From assembly GCA_003640385.1 (NCBI GenBank), contig RCAB01000105.1, positions 100,739 to 164,738 on the forward strand: a DNA stretch of 64,000 bases, written 5' to 3'. Shown piece after piece: positions 35,906 through 48,369 of the stretch. The position numbers were made by a program, and so were the translations under genes. Under the pieces are notes generated by a model that ran no database searches, had not been told where the DNA came from, and saw nothing but the letters and a program-made list of their open reading frames with translations. Source of the DNA: Setaria digitata (Eukaryota; Nematoda; Chromadorea; Rhabditida; Setariidae). Positions within the stretch are counted from its first letter, which is position 1, and every line of letters starts with the position of its first letter.

Positions 35906-37800
35906 ATGGCTACTTTTTATAACCTTGTTATTATCGTAGTATTCGCACTTACTGGATGCATAGAATCGGGTAAATAATTTTTCAATGATTTTTTTTCGTA
36001 GCAGTCATTTAGCGGTAGAAGATATGTTTTGTATTTTACGGTCAAATGTCATTATGTGATAGGTAAGATCAGATTGCGCTAGAATAAATTATGATACCGC
36101 CTTGTTGATCCGTTTTTAAGGGATCTTCGTAATTTTTTAAATTTATTTTTAATTTTTTCTGTTTAGTAGTGAGTTTTTGAAAGATATGATAGAATTTGAA
36201 CATTTATTCTGTTGCACCAGGCATTTTTTTAGCGAAGAAATAGATATTTGCCAGTCAAATCTCTTTATTCACACTTCAGTTCATTTCGAAACTTTCTAGC
36301 TTGTACAAATGGAACTTCAAGTGGTTGCAAGAGGGATGAAATTTGCTATCAAAACCAATGCTATCCAAATTATGGACGTAAGTTTAGCAAACTTGTCAAG
36401 GAAATCGCCAGATAGTAATGAATTAAATATATTTCGACTGAAAAGCAACCTGTATGTTCTCCACAGTGATTCCTTATCTGGCATGAAAATGTTAACTACT
36501 TACTTGATGAAGCATTTCAAAAATCTTGGCTTTTTTAGATTTTAAAAAAAATTTCAACTATTTTTCTCAGTCTCTCATCTTACCAAATGTTAAATCAAAC
36601 ATTTGTTGCAGTAAATAAAATGTCATTTTCGGGAGATTGTTTACAGTAATTTTCAGCAAAAATTTGAAATAAAGCATTTGAACCCAAAATGATTAACAAG
36701 AAGGTGAAAATGTCATTGTGTGATAGGTAAGATCAGATTACGCTAGAGCAAATTATGATACCGCCTTGTTGATCCCTTTTTAAGGGATCTTCGTAATTTT
36801 TTAAATTTGTTTTTAATTTAAAATTTTCAGCCTGTGTTAAAGGAGCATGCCAACAAGGCTTAGCATGTGTATTTGATAATTGCCTCAATCTGTTATCGAC
36901 TACTGCTTCTTCAAGTACCATTCTTTACCATAATTTTCCTGTAAATTTATTGATTTTAATATATGAAAAAGTATTTCCATTCATTATATATCATTTTCTT
37001 TGTCTCTTTAAAATGATAAATAATAGATTTGAGGACTAGATAATTAGCATAAATAATAATTAAAATGTTTTGGTGTTTTGACGGACATGTTACACGATTA
37101 ACTGAGAATGGAAGTTCGAAAGAAGGGGAATTAACAGATACATATTACATAACAAGCAGCAGTGAAAAATACTACTTCTACAAAGTAACGGACTAATTAA
37201 GTACTCCGGCCGATAAATTTCAGTGACAACACGGAATCCACGGACAATAACGGTGATATGTCTAGATCTTAGTGCAGCAGGTCGAATTAGTGATTGTTCA
37301 TTGGTAAAATTTCTCTGTAATAATCCGATATATTATAATTTAATGACACAACAGTGTCCACGTACGTGTAATCGTTGTCCAAATATTGATAATCCTGTGG
37401 AAACAACAATACCAGGTAGTTCCATCCTGAAATTATCATGAAAATAATATGCATGATTTTACTCGTGAAACCATCAGCTTTTTCTAGTGACTTAAATTTA
37501 AGAGCATTATGATTTTCAAATCAGAATAATCATCATCCTGCTGCATAAATTAATAATTCAGAGCTGAAGCAATAAAAACGAAAACAATGAACCTGTAAGA
37601 ACCACCATACGTATATATAAATACTGGAATTATTTCGAAAGGAATTTAATGAATTACCTTTTGATACTGTTATAGCATGTTCTGATCGAGTTGGAATTGA
37701 TAATAAGACGAATTGCACTTCGCTTGCATACCTGTGCCGAAATCTATTATATTTCATTCTTATGAAGCAGCAATGTCCACGAACATGTGGATACTGTTAA
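35906..37800 (+). CDS. Secreted cysteine-rich protein with two ShKT domains
   Basis: Exons: 35906-35969, 36300-36377, 36831-36914, 37224-37415, 37676-37800 (543 nt, 180 residues, frame closed at each junction). Residues 1-20 form a signal peptide with core LVIIVVFALTG and a likely cut near residue 21. Exons 2 and 3 each encode a small four-cysteine module with similar spacing: C23, C31, C37, C42, then C49, C54, C60, C65. Exon 4 carries a ShKT domain with six cysteines (C88, C100, C107, C120, C124, C127) and exon 5 a second (C141, C153, C160, C173, C177, C180), ending at the last cysteine. Both domains share QQCPRTC. ShKT domains are very common in secreted nematode proteins, where most roles are unknown; some bind potassium channels, but I see no basis for claiming that here. 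No exact orthologue is recognised. Confidence 0.85.
36044..36156 (+). repeat. Intronic repeat, copy 1 (about 113 bp)
   Basis: This segment in intron 1 of the ShKT gene matches 36708-36820 at about 95% by eye. It begins AAATGTCATTATGTGATAGG and contains a small hairpin, GATCC...AAGGGATC. Confidence 0.9.
36708..36820 (+). repeat. Intronic repeat, copy 2 (about 113 bp)
   Basis: This second copy lies in intron 2 of the ShKT gene, 664 bp downstream of copy 1 in the same orientation, and ends just before the exon 3 acceptor. In this copy the internal hairpin GATCCCTTTTTAAGGGATC is perfect. Confidence 0.9.
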
Positions 37801-38540
37801 TTTGATTAATAAGCGGTATTCTACTGTTAAATATTGCTTCTGGTTTCTTGAATACTTCTCCTTTTATGTTAAAAATTATTTATGGAATTCGATTTGAATT
37901 TAATTAGTTTGCAAAAACTCTATGGATTTCATCTTTTGCCTTAATGAATGCAATGTTTTGCTGCCATAGTGTAATTGAAAATGTCCTCAAATTCTAAAAA
38001 GTATTTTCCAGCGTTTTATCCTGCCAGTTTTCCACTCCTTTGCCTCTAATTTCTTTTTTTTTAATTTTAATAATTATCATGCAATTAAAGAAAGTCTTTC
38101 TGAATGTGTACTAACATTCTATTCCATTTGCTAGAAGCCTAAACAATATTTTAGGTGTGGTCAATTTTTGCGTAATGAACGATTCCATCAGTTTCATTGT
38201 TGTTTAAAAGCTGCATATTTTACAAGGAAAAATTTCATAAATTATTGAATATATAAATCAATTTATAAATGACCTATTTAGTGGATATTTAAAGTAGTTC
38301 AACATTTTTTCTTTCTTAGATTAGATTTTTTCATTAATTAAATGACAAACATGAACAAATCACAAAATTAATTGTATAAAAGTGGCATTTAGACAAAAGC
38401 ACGAATTCTTTTCTCGAGTTTTTAATTACACAGATCATTTGTTGGTGATTTGTTAAATGGTTCACTTTTCTTAGCTCTTTAATTGTTCAGGAAGTTTACC
38501 GATCTTCTGGTACTAAAAGAAAAATGAAATTTCTCATAGA

Positions 38541-38637
38541 TGATAAATAAATAAATAAACGAATAAATAAACAAATAAGTAAATAAATAAATAAACAAAT
38601 AAGTAAATAAATAAGTAAGTGAACAAATAAATAAATA
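38541..38637. repeat. AAAT/AAAC-type tetranucleotide microsatellite
   Basis: About 24 imperfect units of AAAT interspersed with AAAC, AAGT and GAAT run almost without interruption and pass into an AT-only tract up to about 38715. Confidence 0.9.
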
Positions 38638-39164
38638 CATATATATTATTTATTATATATATATTTCATATATATATATAACTATATTACATATTTATAT
38701 TTTTATTATATTATATATTATAATTACAGGTATACCGTAATAATGCACTATTACTAGACTAATATTGAATTCATCCATGTCACTTGCACAACCTCGTCCT
38801 CACCAGACATTAGTTGTTTAATTCTGGCCATAAGATTCATTATGAATTTTGCCAACAAAAAGTCCCAATAAGTATTAGGAGAAAAGTCTATTCACTAATT
38901 GACTAGAGCATATATCACCTGCTAGCAAACTCGCATTACAATTATTCTCTTTATCTTTTTTTTTTTTTCTTTGCAATATAAAGTATTCTTTACAAAGGTA
39001 ATATTTATTAAAAATAGAAATAAATACAGTTTCTTACAACTAGACATGAATGTTTCGTAGTCACGGCATTAAAAATATTAAATAAATACGCAAAAAAGAA
39101 GGATAATTTTAATTAGAAATTAATTACATGAAACACATCGAAGTCCCAGTGGCAAGAATTTCCT

Positions 39165-39318
39165 AAAGATGTTTGTTTTGGTAATAATTTATGAATAGAA
39201 ATATGATGATATGTTTAAAAGTAAAGTTTAACATATTAAATTTTAACTTAACATATTAAACTTCACTTTGTAAACACGTCATCATATTTCTATATTATAA
39301 ATTATTATTAGCAAACAA
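39165..39318. repeat. Foldback (inverted-repeat) element, MITE-like
   Basis: The left arm (about 39165-39236) is largely the reverse complement of the right arm (about 39247-39318), with a loop of about 10 bases. Landmark pairs are ATAGAAATATGATGA on the left against TCATCATATTTCTAT on the right, and TTTAACATATTAA against TTAACATATTAAA. Arms agree at roughly 80-85% by eye. No coding capacity is present and flanking target-site duplication is not clear. Confidence 0.75.
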
Positions 39319-42300
39319 AAATTTCTATAAAGTAAAAGATTTTTAACAATAAATTCTAGAAATTTAGAGAAGTAAAATCAATAAAAATATGTCTGCAAAG
39401 AGAAAGAAAATAAAATTTCAATAACTTTTTATTTAAATCGCAGTTTATGACAACTTTTAGATATATAGGAATGTTTTAAGTAATAAGATATGATTTCAAA
39501 TTAATCAGCAAAAGCAATTGCCGTATTTAATGAGAACATTAGAGAATATGCACGATTTTAAAATAAAATGTTCCGTAAATATTGAAGCTGCAACTCTTAA
39601 AGTATTAGTTTAAACAAACTTTTACAAAAACTTTGTCTGAAGTAACATTTTATATTTATGCAATGTTAGATGTTCTTTGGGTAATGGAAGCATCACGACT
39701 GATGAGAAAATCTTGACAAATTTAATATCTAAAATGATTTCAAGAAATAATTGTCACGAAGAAAAATTTCAATGATAATGTTAAACAATGACAATTTTTT
39801 TTTTGAAATTATTCGACGTATTCACCAGATTTCTTTAGAGTGTTCTTATATTTCTTGTTCATAAATTTAGCCTCGTTTATCAAAACTTACTTTTGGTAAG
39901 CTATTGTCAATCTTGCTGATGTAGATTCTTGGCCAGATAGAAGATGAAAAGAGAGAAAAAGAGAAGAGTTAATTCTTGCTTTTCTCGAGAAATACTAGAG
40001 TTAAGAAGAGACGCTTCTAAGCAATGTTACAAATATGAAATTTATAGAATAAACCAGAAGATCTGATTTATCCTCAACCGGCTAGTATTAGAAAAAACTA
40101 AAAAGTCTTGACTTTCTTGATGGAGCATATTTTTTTCATTATCAAAAAAAAAACCTTCCACCAAAGAAAAAAAAAAAAAAACATAGTTGAAAGGAGAGAG
40201 CTTCCAAAAAAAAAAAAAGCAGTGAATTGAATTCTAATAATTAAAATTCCACGAATGATTTAAAATAACAAACACCTTCATTGGATAGGAAAAAAAAGGA
40301 GTAAAATGAAGTGCAATAAGGAAGGCATTAACCTGAACTTTAAATGAATTAAAAAGAGTTTACTGTTCGAAGTATTTAATGAGAAACATATTTTTTAAGT
40401 ACTATTCTTCCGGTATTACTTATCTTTGTAATTTGTACTGAGTAGTGACAACATAAGTAAGACATTTTAACTGATTAAGGGAAATAAGGGGAAGTTGCTA
40501 ATAATTAAGTCTGACTTATTTAGCATGATTGGTGTAGTTTTGCGTTTTGTCAAGAAGTTACAAGTCAGTTACTGAGAAGTGCAGTGTACCAAATGAACAA
40601 GTTGAATTTTCAACCTTCTTTACTCGTAAAAGTAATTAGCATTCAACAAGAAGCTTAAATGCCAGCAGGTTGCATGCCAGTCTACACGATTTATTTCACT
40701 TCGAATATGCACTTTGCAATTCAAATAACAAAACTGTCTAACTTGATGTGATGCAGCTTTTTCAGCGTATAAAAGCATTGTTTCTACCTAAAATTAAAAA
40801 TTCATTCTCTGCGCTATTCAACAGTTTATGATGTCGACCTCTGAATTTTCTTCCTTAGTTTTCAGAACTTACATTAGTTTGTTTCCAGTTGTGGGACTGT
40901 CAGAGTTATTGTGGGTTTAGAAATATCCGCTAAATAATGCCAAAAATTCATATTTTCAGATTTCTTCTTCATCCCGAACTTGACTGTCTTTTCCACTTGA
41001 TCCACTGATATGTTCACTTCTGCTCTCATCAGAGTCTGTTCCTTCTGAATAATTGGGTTATTTGAAGTGCTTCTTTAAATCACGCATTGTTCGATTGGAC
41101 TAATGAAAGGTCTTTTGACGTTTACCTGCATGATTCGTATCGAGCAGTACGCTACTGATAAGCAGAACTGCTTAGGTAACTTTTAAGATTTAACTTATTT
41201 TATTGAAGAATATCAAAAGCAATTCAACGTTCCACAAATGATTTGTTGAATCAACGCGGAAAACAGTACGATCAATCCAACTGACAAAAATTCTTCACAT
41301 TTTCGCCGAATAAATGACTTCTTCACTACGGCAATTATATGACTGTTGAAGAGGCAATTCAGTCGTTTTGGCTATTAGAAATGTGACATTTGTTTTCAAC
41401 AGTTTAATTAGCCAAATATATTAATAGAATTAGCAACCAAACAAAGTCGTTTCGAAAGCTTTGAATTACTAGCAAAACTGCAATATCATGAATCTTAATT
41501 CATCTCTAATAGCAATTATTACATCACTCATTTCTAAAATAGTGCTTAGGAGAGGAAACTTCATTTCAGCTACCAATCTCTTCATTGTTACAACTATAAT
41601 ACAACTACAATTACAATCCTTTTTTCAAGATATTTCGTTCTTCGACTCAACATCATATTGCGCAATGTGATAAACTTTGATAAGATATAGTTGTCTCTTT
41701 TATGCTGTTCTTTAAAGAAAATTCCTCTTCTATAATGTCTCGTCCTTACGAGTTAAATTTTTATGGCAATAAACATTATCGGAATGGAAACATGGAATGA
41801 AAAGGTTGCATCAGCAAGATGAAGTGAAATAAAGCTTTAAAAAAATTCCATTTAGTAAAAGGATAAGAGATATTTAGCGTAGTAAAATGAGAGGATGTTG
41901 AGAGGAAATTGCAAATTTTGAACATTTAGAACAACATGAACAATATCTTCGGCCAGGTCCAGCCTACAATGCACCGTAAAATTCCTAGATTAGTCGGAAG
42001 AAAAGGAAGACAAGATTAAGTTATCAGTTTGTAATAGAATGTTTGACAACGGCCGGCAAATGCAATTCTAATTGTTTCACCTGAGAGGATTCTTTAATTA
42101 GCATTTGCTCCAATTAGATGACATAAACAACGACCACCCTGACGATTTTCTTCACATTGTTTTGTTTTCACAACTTTGTTAACTACGCAGGTAAAACTTT
42201 TTTCATCAGTCCAATCGAATATTACATAATTCAAGGAAACATTCCAAATAATGGTTAGATGGAGCAGAGTTACTAGACTTAATTGATACTGTTTGTTGAT

Positions 42301-42425
42301 AAAAAGAGAAGATATTCACAATGCTAAAAGGAAGATGAAGAAGGAAAGTTAAAAAAAACCATGGATTAGAGCGAGAATTTCATTAACAGTACAATGGAAA
42401 TGGTTGAAAGATCTAGTGAGAAGGA

Positions 42426-42570
42426 GAGCAGAAGATTCGAGACTAACCTGCATTTTTAGAGCAGAAGACTCGAGACTAACCTGCATTTTTAGAGCAGAAG
42501 ACTCGAGACTAACCTGCATTTTTAGAGCAGAAGACTCGAGACTAACCTGCATCTTTAGAGCAGAGACTAC
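42426..42570. repeat. 33-bp minisatellite, about 4.4 copies
   Basis: Copies start at 42426, 42459, 42492 and 42525, and a partial copy starts at 42558. The unit runs GAGCAGAAGACTCGAGACTA then ACCTGCATTTTTA. Copies differ by single bases (ATTCGAG in the first, ATCTTTA in the fourth). Since 33 is a multiple of three, open frames pass through on both strands, but no start context, splice sites or composition suggest translation. Confidence 0.95.
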
Positions 42571-44314
42571 TTTGCAGCTAACACACAGTCGGCAATTGCA
42601 AACTTATCCAAGTCCGTTTTCAAGATCATAAATCCTCAAACTTCTATACGTTATCAGTGTTTTCGTTGTTATCTAATATTTAATGGTGGAATGATTGTAA
42701 CATAAAACTGCACACTGTACACCTTATACCTCACGGTGCTACTTCTTTATTATGCAACATTTGAAAATTTAATGCCAATATGATGGTAGATGCTATTTCT
42801 AATTGCTTATTTTATTTAAATTATCATATTTTGCACTCGAATGAGGTCACTTATCCTCGACACACTTCATCGTCAAATTATCATTTTATATCGACCATTT
42901 TCGTTTTATTATTAAATTATGCGCAATATTTTATTGAGATGAAGCATCTGTCAAAATTAAACATTTAAAGCGATTACATGCTAGGGTCAAAAGTCTTATT
43001 AATTATTAAATGAAATGCTTTCAAATTCATGCAAAGATCTGCAAGCGTTCTTTATGATTTAACATTTGCATATAATCGTAATACTGCTGGAAATGAACAT
43101 ATTTAATACTTGAAAAAAATTCTTCTTTATTCATGTATAGGACATAATATGTGGTATAAATTTTTGTCATAATACTTATTACTCCTACAAGACTATCGGG
43201 AGAACTTCCTGGGCACTCAGAGAATCTTATGCTCTTTAAATGATAATTTATTTCATTGAAAAAAACCACACTTTCTATATGTACTATAGATTGCAAATTG
43301 TCACAGAATAGCCGTGACATCTGATACTTTCTTTGATTCAAAAAAATAATAATCAGTATTTCTTTCTTTGTAATTCTCCTTAACTTATAACTTACTAATT
43401 TAAAAAAATTTTTTTTTTTTTTGTTCAGTAAGGCCATGATAATAATAAATATTCAACATGCTTGTTGTGGATGCTGAAATGAACTAGTGTTATCACTGTA
43501 ATAAATACATGATCCATTGGGAAATTACAGCAAAGAGCAAAATTAGAGGTCATAAATTTTAAAAAATAATTAACAAATTACTAATCGGCAGATAAAAACT
43601 GGTGTGAAAGATTTTTATGACCTTTTTTGCACGACATTTTATAATTTTATGCTAAGGCATTTTATGACAAGGCATATAATAACGAAAATTCGTTATCAGT
43701 GGCATTATAGACTATTTAGTCAAATAATGATATATGGCAATATAACTGTATCAATTTTTGACAATTCTGATAAAGAAAAAAAATCACTGGGAGTATCAAA
43801 TAAGATGGATAATGAGCGAAGGAATGAATCAATCAGCAATGGATGAGAATACAAATAGTTTCATTCAGCATGGTTTTAAAATTTATTAGTTGTTTTATAG
43901 GGCCAATAAGAAAAAAAGCTATTTCTGATGATGATGCTTTATAACAAATAAAGTGTCAGCTCATTATGTTTTTTTTGCTAAAGCAGTTTTTTAATTCAAC
44001 TTTCAACGGGAATGAAACATATTTCCAACATACTTCCTAGAGTTTTATTCAAGTTTGATCACAAATATGAATTGGAATAAATTCATTTATTAACTTGTCA
44101 ATTTGTCCTTTTTACATCGCTTTAACCTTTTCGATTTATTAACTCTTATTTTTATTACCTTGTCTCATTTCAACTTGTTTGCTTCAAAAACTAATCTGAT
44201 CTAACAATAATTTACACAGAAGAGTTCAACTGGAACAAAATTTAGCTATCTCAAAGCTAACAAATTTTTTCTTTTGAAAAGATTTTAATAAAAAAGAATG
44301 ATTTAAATGGTTTT

Positions 44315-44316
<2 letters not shown>

Positions 44317-44349
<33 letters not shown>
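44317..44349. repeat. (TA)n microsatellite
   Basis: An uninterrupted alternating TA tract of about 32 bases is followed by a short GATA-like run. Confidence 0.95.
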
Positions 44350-44350
<1 letters not shown>

Positions 44351-47300
44351 TGTAGATAGATAATTGCAATTCAGTTACTTTCGCTGAACTCTCCTATCAG
44401 TCTTAAATTCTCGAGTTATTAATATTATATTTCAGCAATATCTTCTGAATGTTTTAGCATTCGTTTTTCCTTTCCATCTATACAATTTAGTTGATGATTT
44501 ACTGTTATTACTAACGCCATTTTCATTAGTAATTTTCTTTGCCTTTTCTTTTTCATTTCTCATTAAATTTTAAGGATAAGTATCGCTTAGCATTGCATCT
44601 CATATTTAATGACATGTATAAATATTAGGAAATTTAGTAAAACATATTTTCACTATTACTATAAATAATTTAACCTTTTTATCCTTTCAACTTTCAAAGG
44701 ATTAGAAAAAAAAAATTGTCAAATCAAATTTCATTAAATTAGTTGGATGAAAATTTCGAGCCAACTGTTTAAGCATAATTCATTATTTTAAATTTTCAAA
44801 GTAATGAAGAGATGGAGAAAAAAGTTTGACATTTTGTATTATCGCTGTATAATTTTGTCCAAATTCTTCATTGTCTTTTTGATATAATAAGATCAGTGTA
44901 GCTGCGATGACAATTCAAAAAATATTATCTCTTTCTTTTTAATTTCGCGATTATTATTCAATCATAAGCACAAAGAAAGAATTCGAGAAAAAATAAAAAC
45001 AGTACAGCATCAGGAAGCGTAAATAGTATACGTACAAATTATACGTTGCTAATAAAGGATGAGAATTTTTGGAGATTCAAGCAATATGATGATCGCATAA
45101 ATACTAATCATATTAGAAAAAGCCGATACTGAGAGGAGAAATTATCATACATTATAATTCTCATTCATTTTTGCTTCAGATATTTCTGTGTACAAATGAC
45201 CGTAAAGTGTTATCAGAAAAGTACGAATAAGCTAAGTTTGACTATACGGTCATTGTAAATATAGTATTTTGTAAGGAATAAAATAAACAAAGAAAATGAA
45301 AGAAGAAAAAAGAAAAAGAGGAAATAAGTAATTGGCTCACCTTTTAAACATAGTATATTTCAACGATTTCACAATTTTGATGGAAGTCAAAATTTCACCA
45401 GTTATTATTGAAAGAATGAATGGAAATTATTAAAAATTTTTGGAAATTTTAATTTGCGTTACATAAAATGAATTCGTCAAAATTGTTAAAACTAGAATAT
45501 GCAAATTTCTGCATATTAGCTGCTCCGGAATTGCAAATTATTGTTGTGAGGAAAGAGGAAATCCGAAAAAAAAAAGATTTAAAATGATGGACAGACAAAT
45601 GAAATGCAAAGCAAGAAAGAAAAAATCATTCGAGATTGGTCTGCAACAAGAGGGGATGGCTTTCTTTTTTTTATGCAAAACAATAAAAAAAAAATTCAAA
45701 AAAAAAAATGGAAGCGAAGTACTTGTACACAAAATCAACAAATAGGAGCAACGAGAATGAGAGTGTGGCTGTTATGGTATTGCAATTCCAATAAATAGCC
45801 CTGGCGAAAAATGAAATTTAAATGTGAAAAAATTCGAATAAATATGGTTGAAAAAAAAAGGAAGAAATCGGAATAAAGCACAAAAGCATTTAAAGCCAAC
45901 ACGGCAAAAATGATATCACTATGATATTTGTGAGCTTTACCGTTGGAAAAGAACTTAAAAACTCTTAAACAGTTCAAATCGCTCAGCATGAGCAATTTCG
46001 GTATAACTACTATGAAAAATAAATTTATTGTTATCGCCATAGCTTCACTAATGCAAATGGTAGAAAATGTGCGAATTAATTAGCTAATCAGAAAAAAACT
46101 TTTTTTTCTTTTGGGAATAAAGTGAAAATTCAAATGGTTTCTTTCTTCCAATATTTTCATAATTTCCACATACTTCTTCAGCTCATCTTTAACATATTTT
46201 AAAAAAAAAAAAGAAAAATTAACAGATAAAATCAACACCCCATAAAAGATGGTATGATAGTCTGATATAACATACTGATAATATTTATATTTTACTTTAA
46301 ATTTTCTATATGCTCAAATTTTGTTCAAGCATCAGTAAGGCTATGGTTTGAACTAAAGCATGTCAATAAATGATATAGGAAATACCTTCGAAACTTAATG
46401 GTTGGAAAAAATAGTAAAAAAAATTATTTACAGTGTTCAAATGAATTTCATCAGTTAAATGATAAATAAGAAAAATGATTAGATTATGAGAAATAACATT
46501 CTTCGTGGGATGCAATAGTGATCGATGGATTTATCATTAAATTTCGAATGATAATTATCAAGTAACTTTTGACACCAAGATAAGCGAAACAAAAGTTGCA
46601 TCGTTTATACTTTTACAAAATTCACTAATTGATTTTCAACTTAGATTTTGAAACTTTAACTTGAAAATTCCGATATTCAGCAATTTTCCTCTCTGTTTCA
46701 AGCTCCCGTTTTGACAAAAACAAAACAGTGAACAGATTTCAAGAGAAGAATTTACTATTCTTTCTACTTAATTTACTTTAATTTATTTATTTTTTCTCAC
46801 TTACATTTTCACTGCTCTTTTTTTTGTCTTTAACAAAAAAAAAAAAAAAAAAAAAAATGAAAAATGGCATATTTTCTATTTTTTAAACTCTAAATTATGA
46901 TTTATACATTTCGTTTCTTTTACAAATTTTAACCATTTTTTTCATGAAAAAAAAAAAGAAAAATACTGCGGGAATGAAAGGATTATGATAAAAAGCAAAA
47001 TAGTTTCATCTACTGAGCTTATTGGTTTTATGATAATTTAAAACTACCGAAAATTGCCCAAATTTAGAAAAATTAAAAAAAAAAACTGTATTGGTATTTT
47101 TCAGGTTTCGAAGGTTTTCATCTAATTTAACCTTAGAAAACAAATAAAAACATACGAATACTTTTATACAATTGGTCATTGTGAGAAATTTGAATAATTA
47201 ATTAAAAAAAAATTGATAAATTAAACCAAGTTCTTATACTGTGTATGAATTGTGCAGATGAAGAATGAGTAGTATAATTACCGAAAGGAAATGAAAATGT

Positions 47301-47458
47301 TTCGAATTTAAATTTTTTAAATGTGTGGCGACCATAAGTGAACGAGTTTTTGGTAATCACTCAGTTATCATTGATTATTTTTTTCCATTTTTCTTTCGCT
47401 ATTTCAAAAAAAGGATTAATAGTAAGATTGAAAAAAGAGGAAATGAATTTTGCCAAAG

Positions 47459-47482
47459 TTTTTTTTTTTTTTTTTTTTTTTT
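47459..47482 (+). repeat. T24 homopolymer
   Basis: An uninterrupted T run of 24 bases in intergenic sequence. It is followed 175 bases later by a short (CT)n run at 47658. Confidence 0.9.
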
Positions 47483-48369
47483 GTCATAAACTCCCTAAGA
47501 ATGAATAATAGTTGAAAGAGTGAAGAATGGTAATAATAAATGGTAGCTCATTTGCTTGGTGTTGTTAAATTAACATTTTAAAGTTTCTTTAGTTCTGATA
47601 GAAAGTTTTTCAAATTTGGTACTTTTTAAACCATTAAAAATTTCGCCTTTATGTTTTCTCTCTCTCTCTCTCTCATTTTTGATCTCTCTTCTAAAAGAAG
47701 CAAATATTTGATCAGCATGGAATCAGGAAGTGAAGAATAATGTTAGTCGCTATTCCACTTATTTTAGAATTAAAATCCACCGAAAAAAGACTTCCTAAAT
47801 ATTTAGGAAATTTTCAAAACTTAGGCGTAAAAAAGCATTGATAAATGGAATAAATATATGAGTTTGAAAAAGAAAAAACGTGAGAGAATCATTCTTTTGC
47901 ATCGTTCATATTAACTATTTACTAAAATAATAAAAAACGAGAAAATAATTTCACAGCCTCATTAAAATCTATTTAAATTTGTACTGAAGTTTGAATTTCT
48001 TTCTGACTAAATTTATTTCTTTTTCTTGAATTATCAGAACAAACTTTGGGTACAGTGAGAATACAACTTAATGACTATTAGCTAACAATGACAGAAGACA
48101 CTCAATCTATATTGCTTTCCAAAAAGAAATTTTTTTTGACTGCTGTTAATTGGAAAAATTTCGTGTTCATTAATTTCTTTAAAAATAAAAACTGTAAATT
48201 AAAAATAAGCACCTGAAAAAAGTAATATAAATAATTGGAGCAAATGCTATACTGTATCGTTCCTACGTCATAATACATATTCATTGTCTCATTAAGTGAC
48301 AATTTTTCTCCCTAAATTATTAAGTCCTCTTGTTTTAGATACCGTAACTATTCCAATTAACACGGTTGC

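Larger units (their letters stand above)
37801..48369. other. AT-rich gene desert between the ShKT and FGF genes
   Basis: About 10.6 kb without a convincing exon. It holds an AAAT-type microsatellite (38545), a foldback element (39165), a 33-bp minisatellite (42426), a TA microsatellite (44317) and long A or T runs (for example T24 at 47459). A 136-codon minus-strand open frame at 43027-43437 looks like AT-rich noise. An AATAAA on the minus strand at 48011-48016 may serve the FGF gene that stops at 48370. Confidence 0.55.

Noticed and set aside
42426..42570. Possible CRISPR-like array of 33-bp repeats
   Set aside because: The repeats are directly adjacent with no spacers and occur in a eukaryotic genome. 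It is a minisatellite.
43027..43437. 136-codon minus-strand open frame
   Set aside because: It is rich in Phe, Ile, Lys, Asn and Tyr with no recognisable domain, includes an A-run-encoded KKKK, and has no supporting splice or neighbour context.
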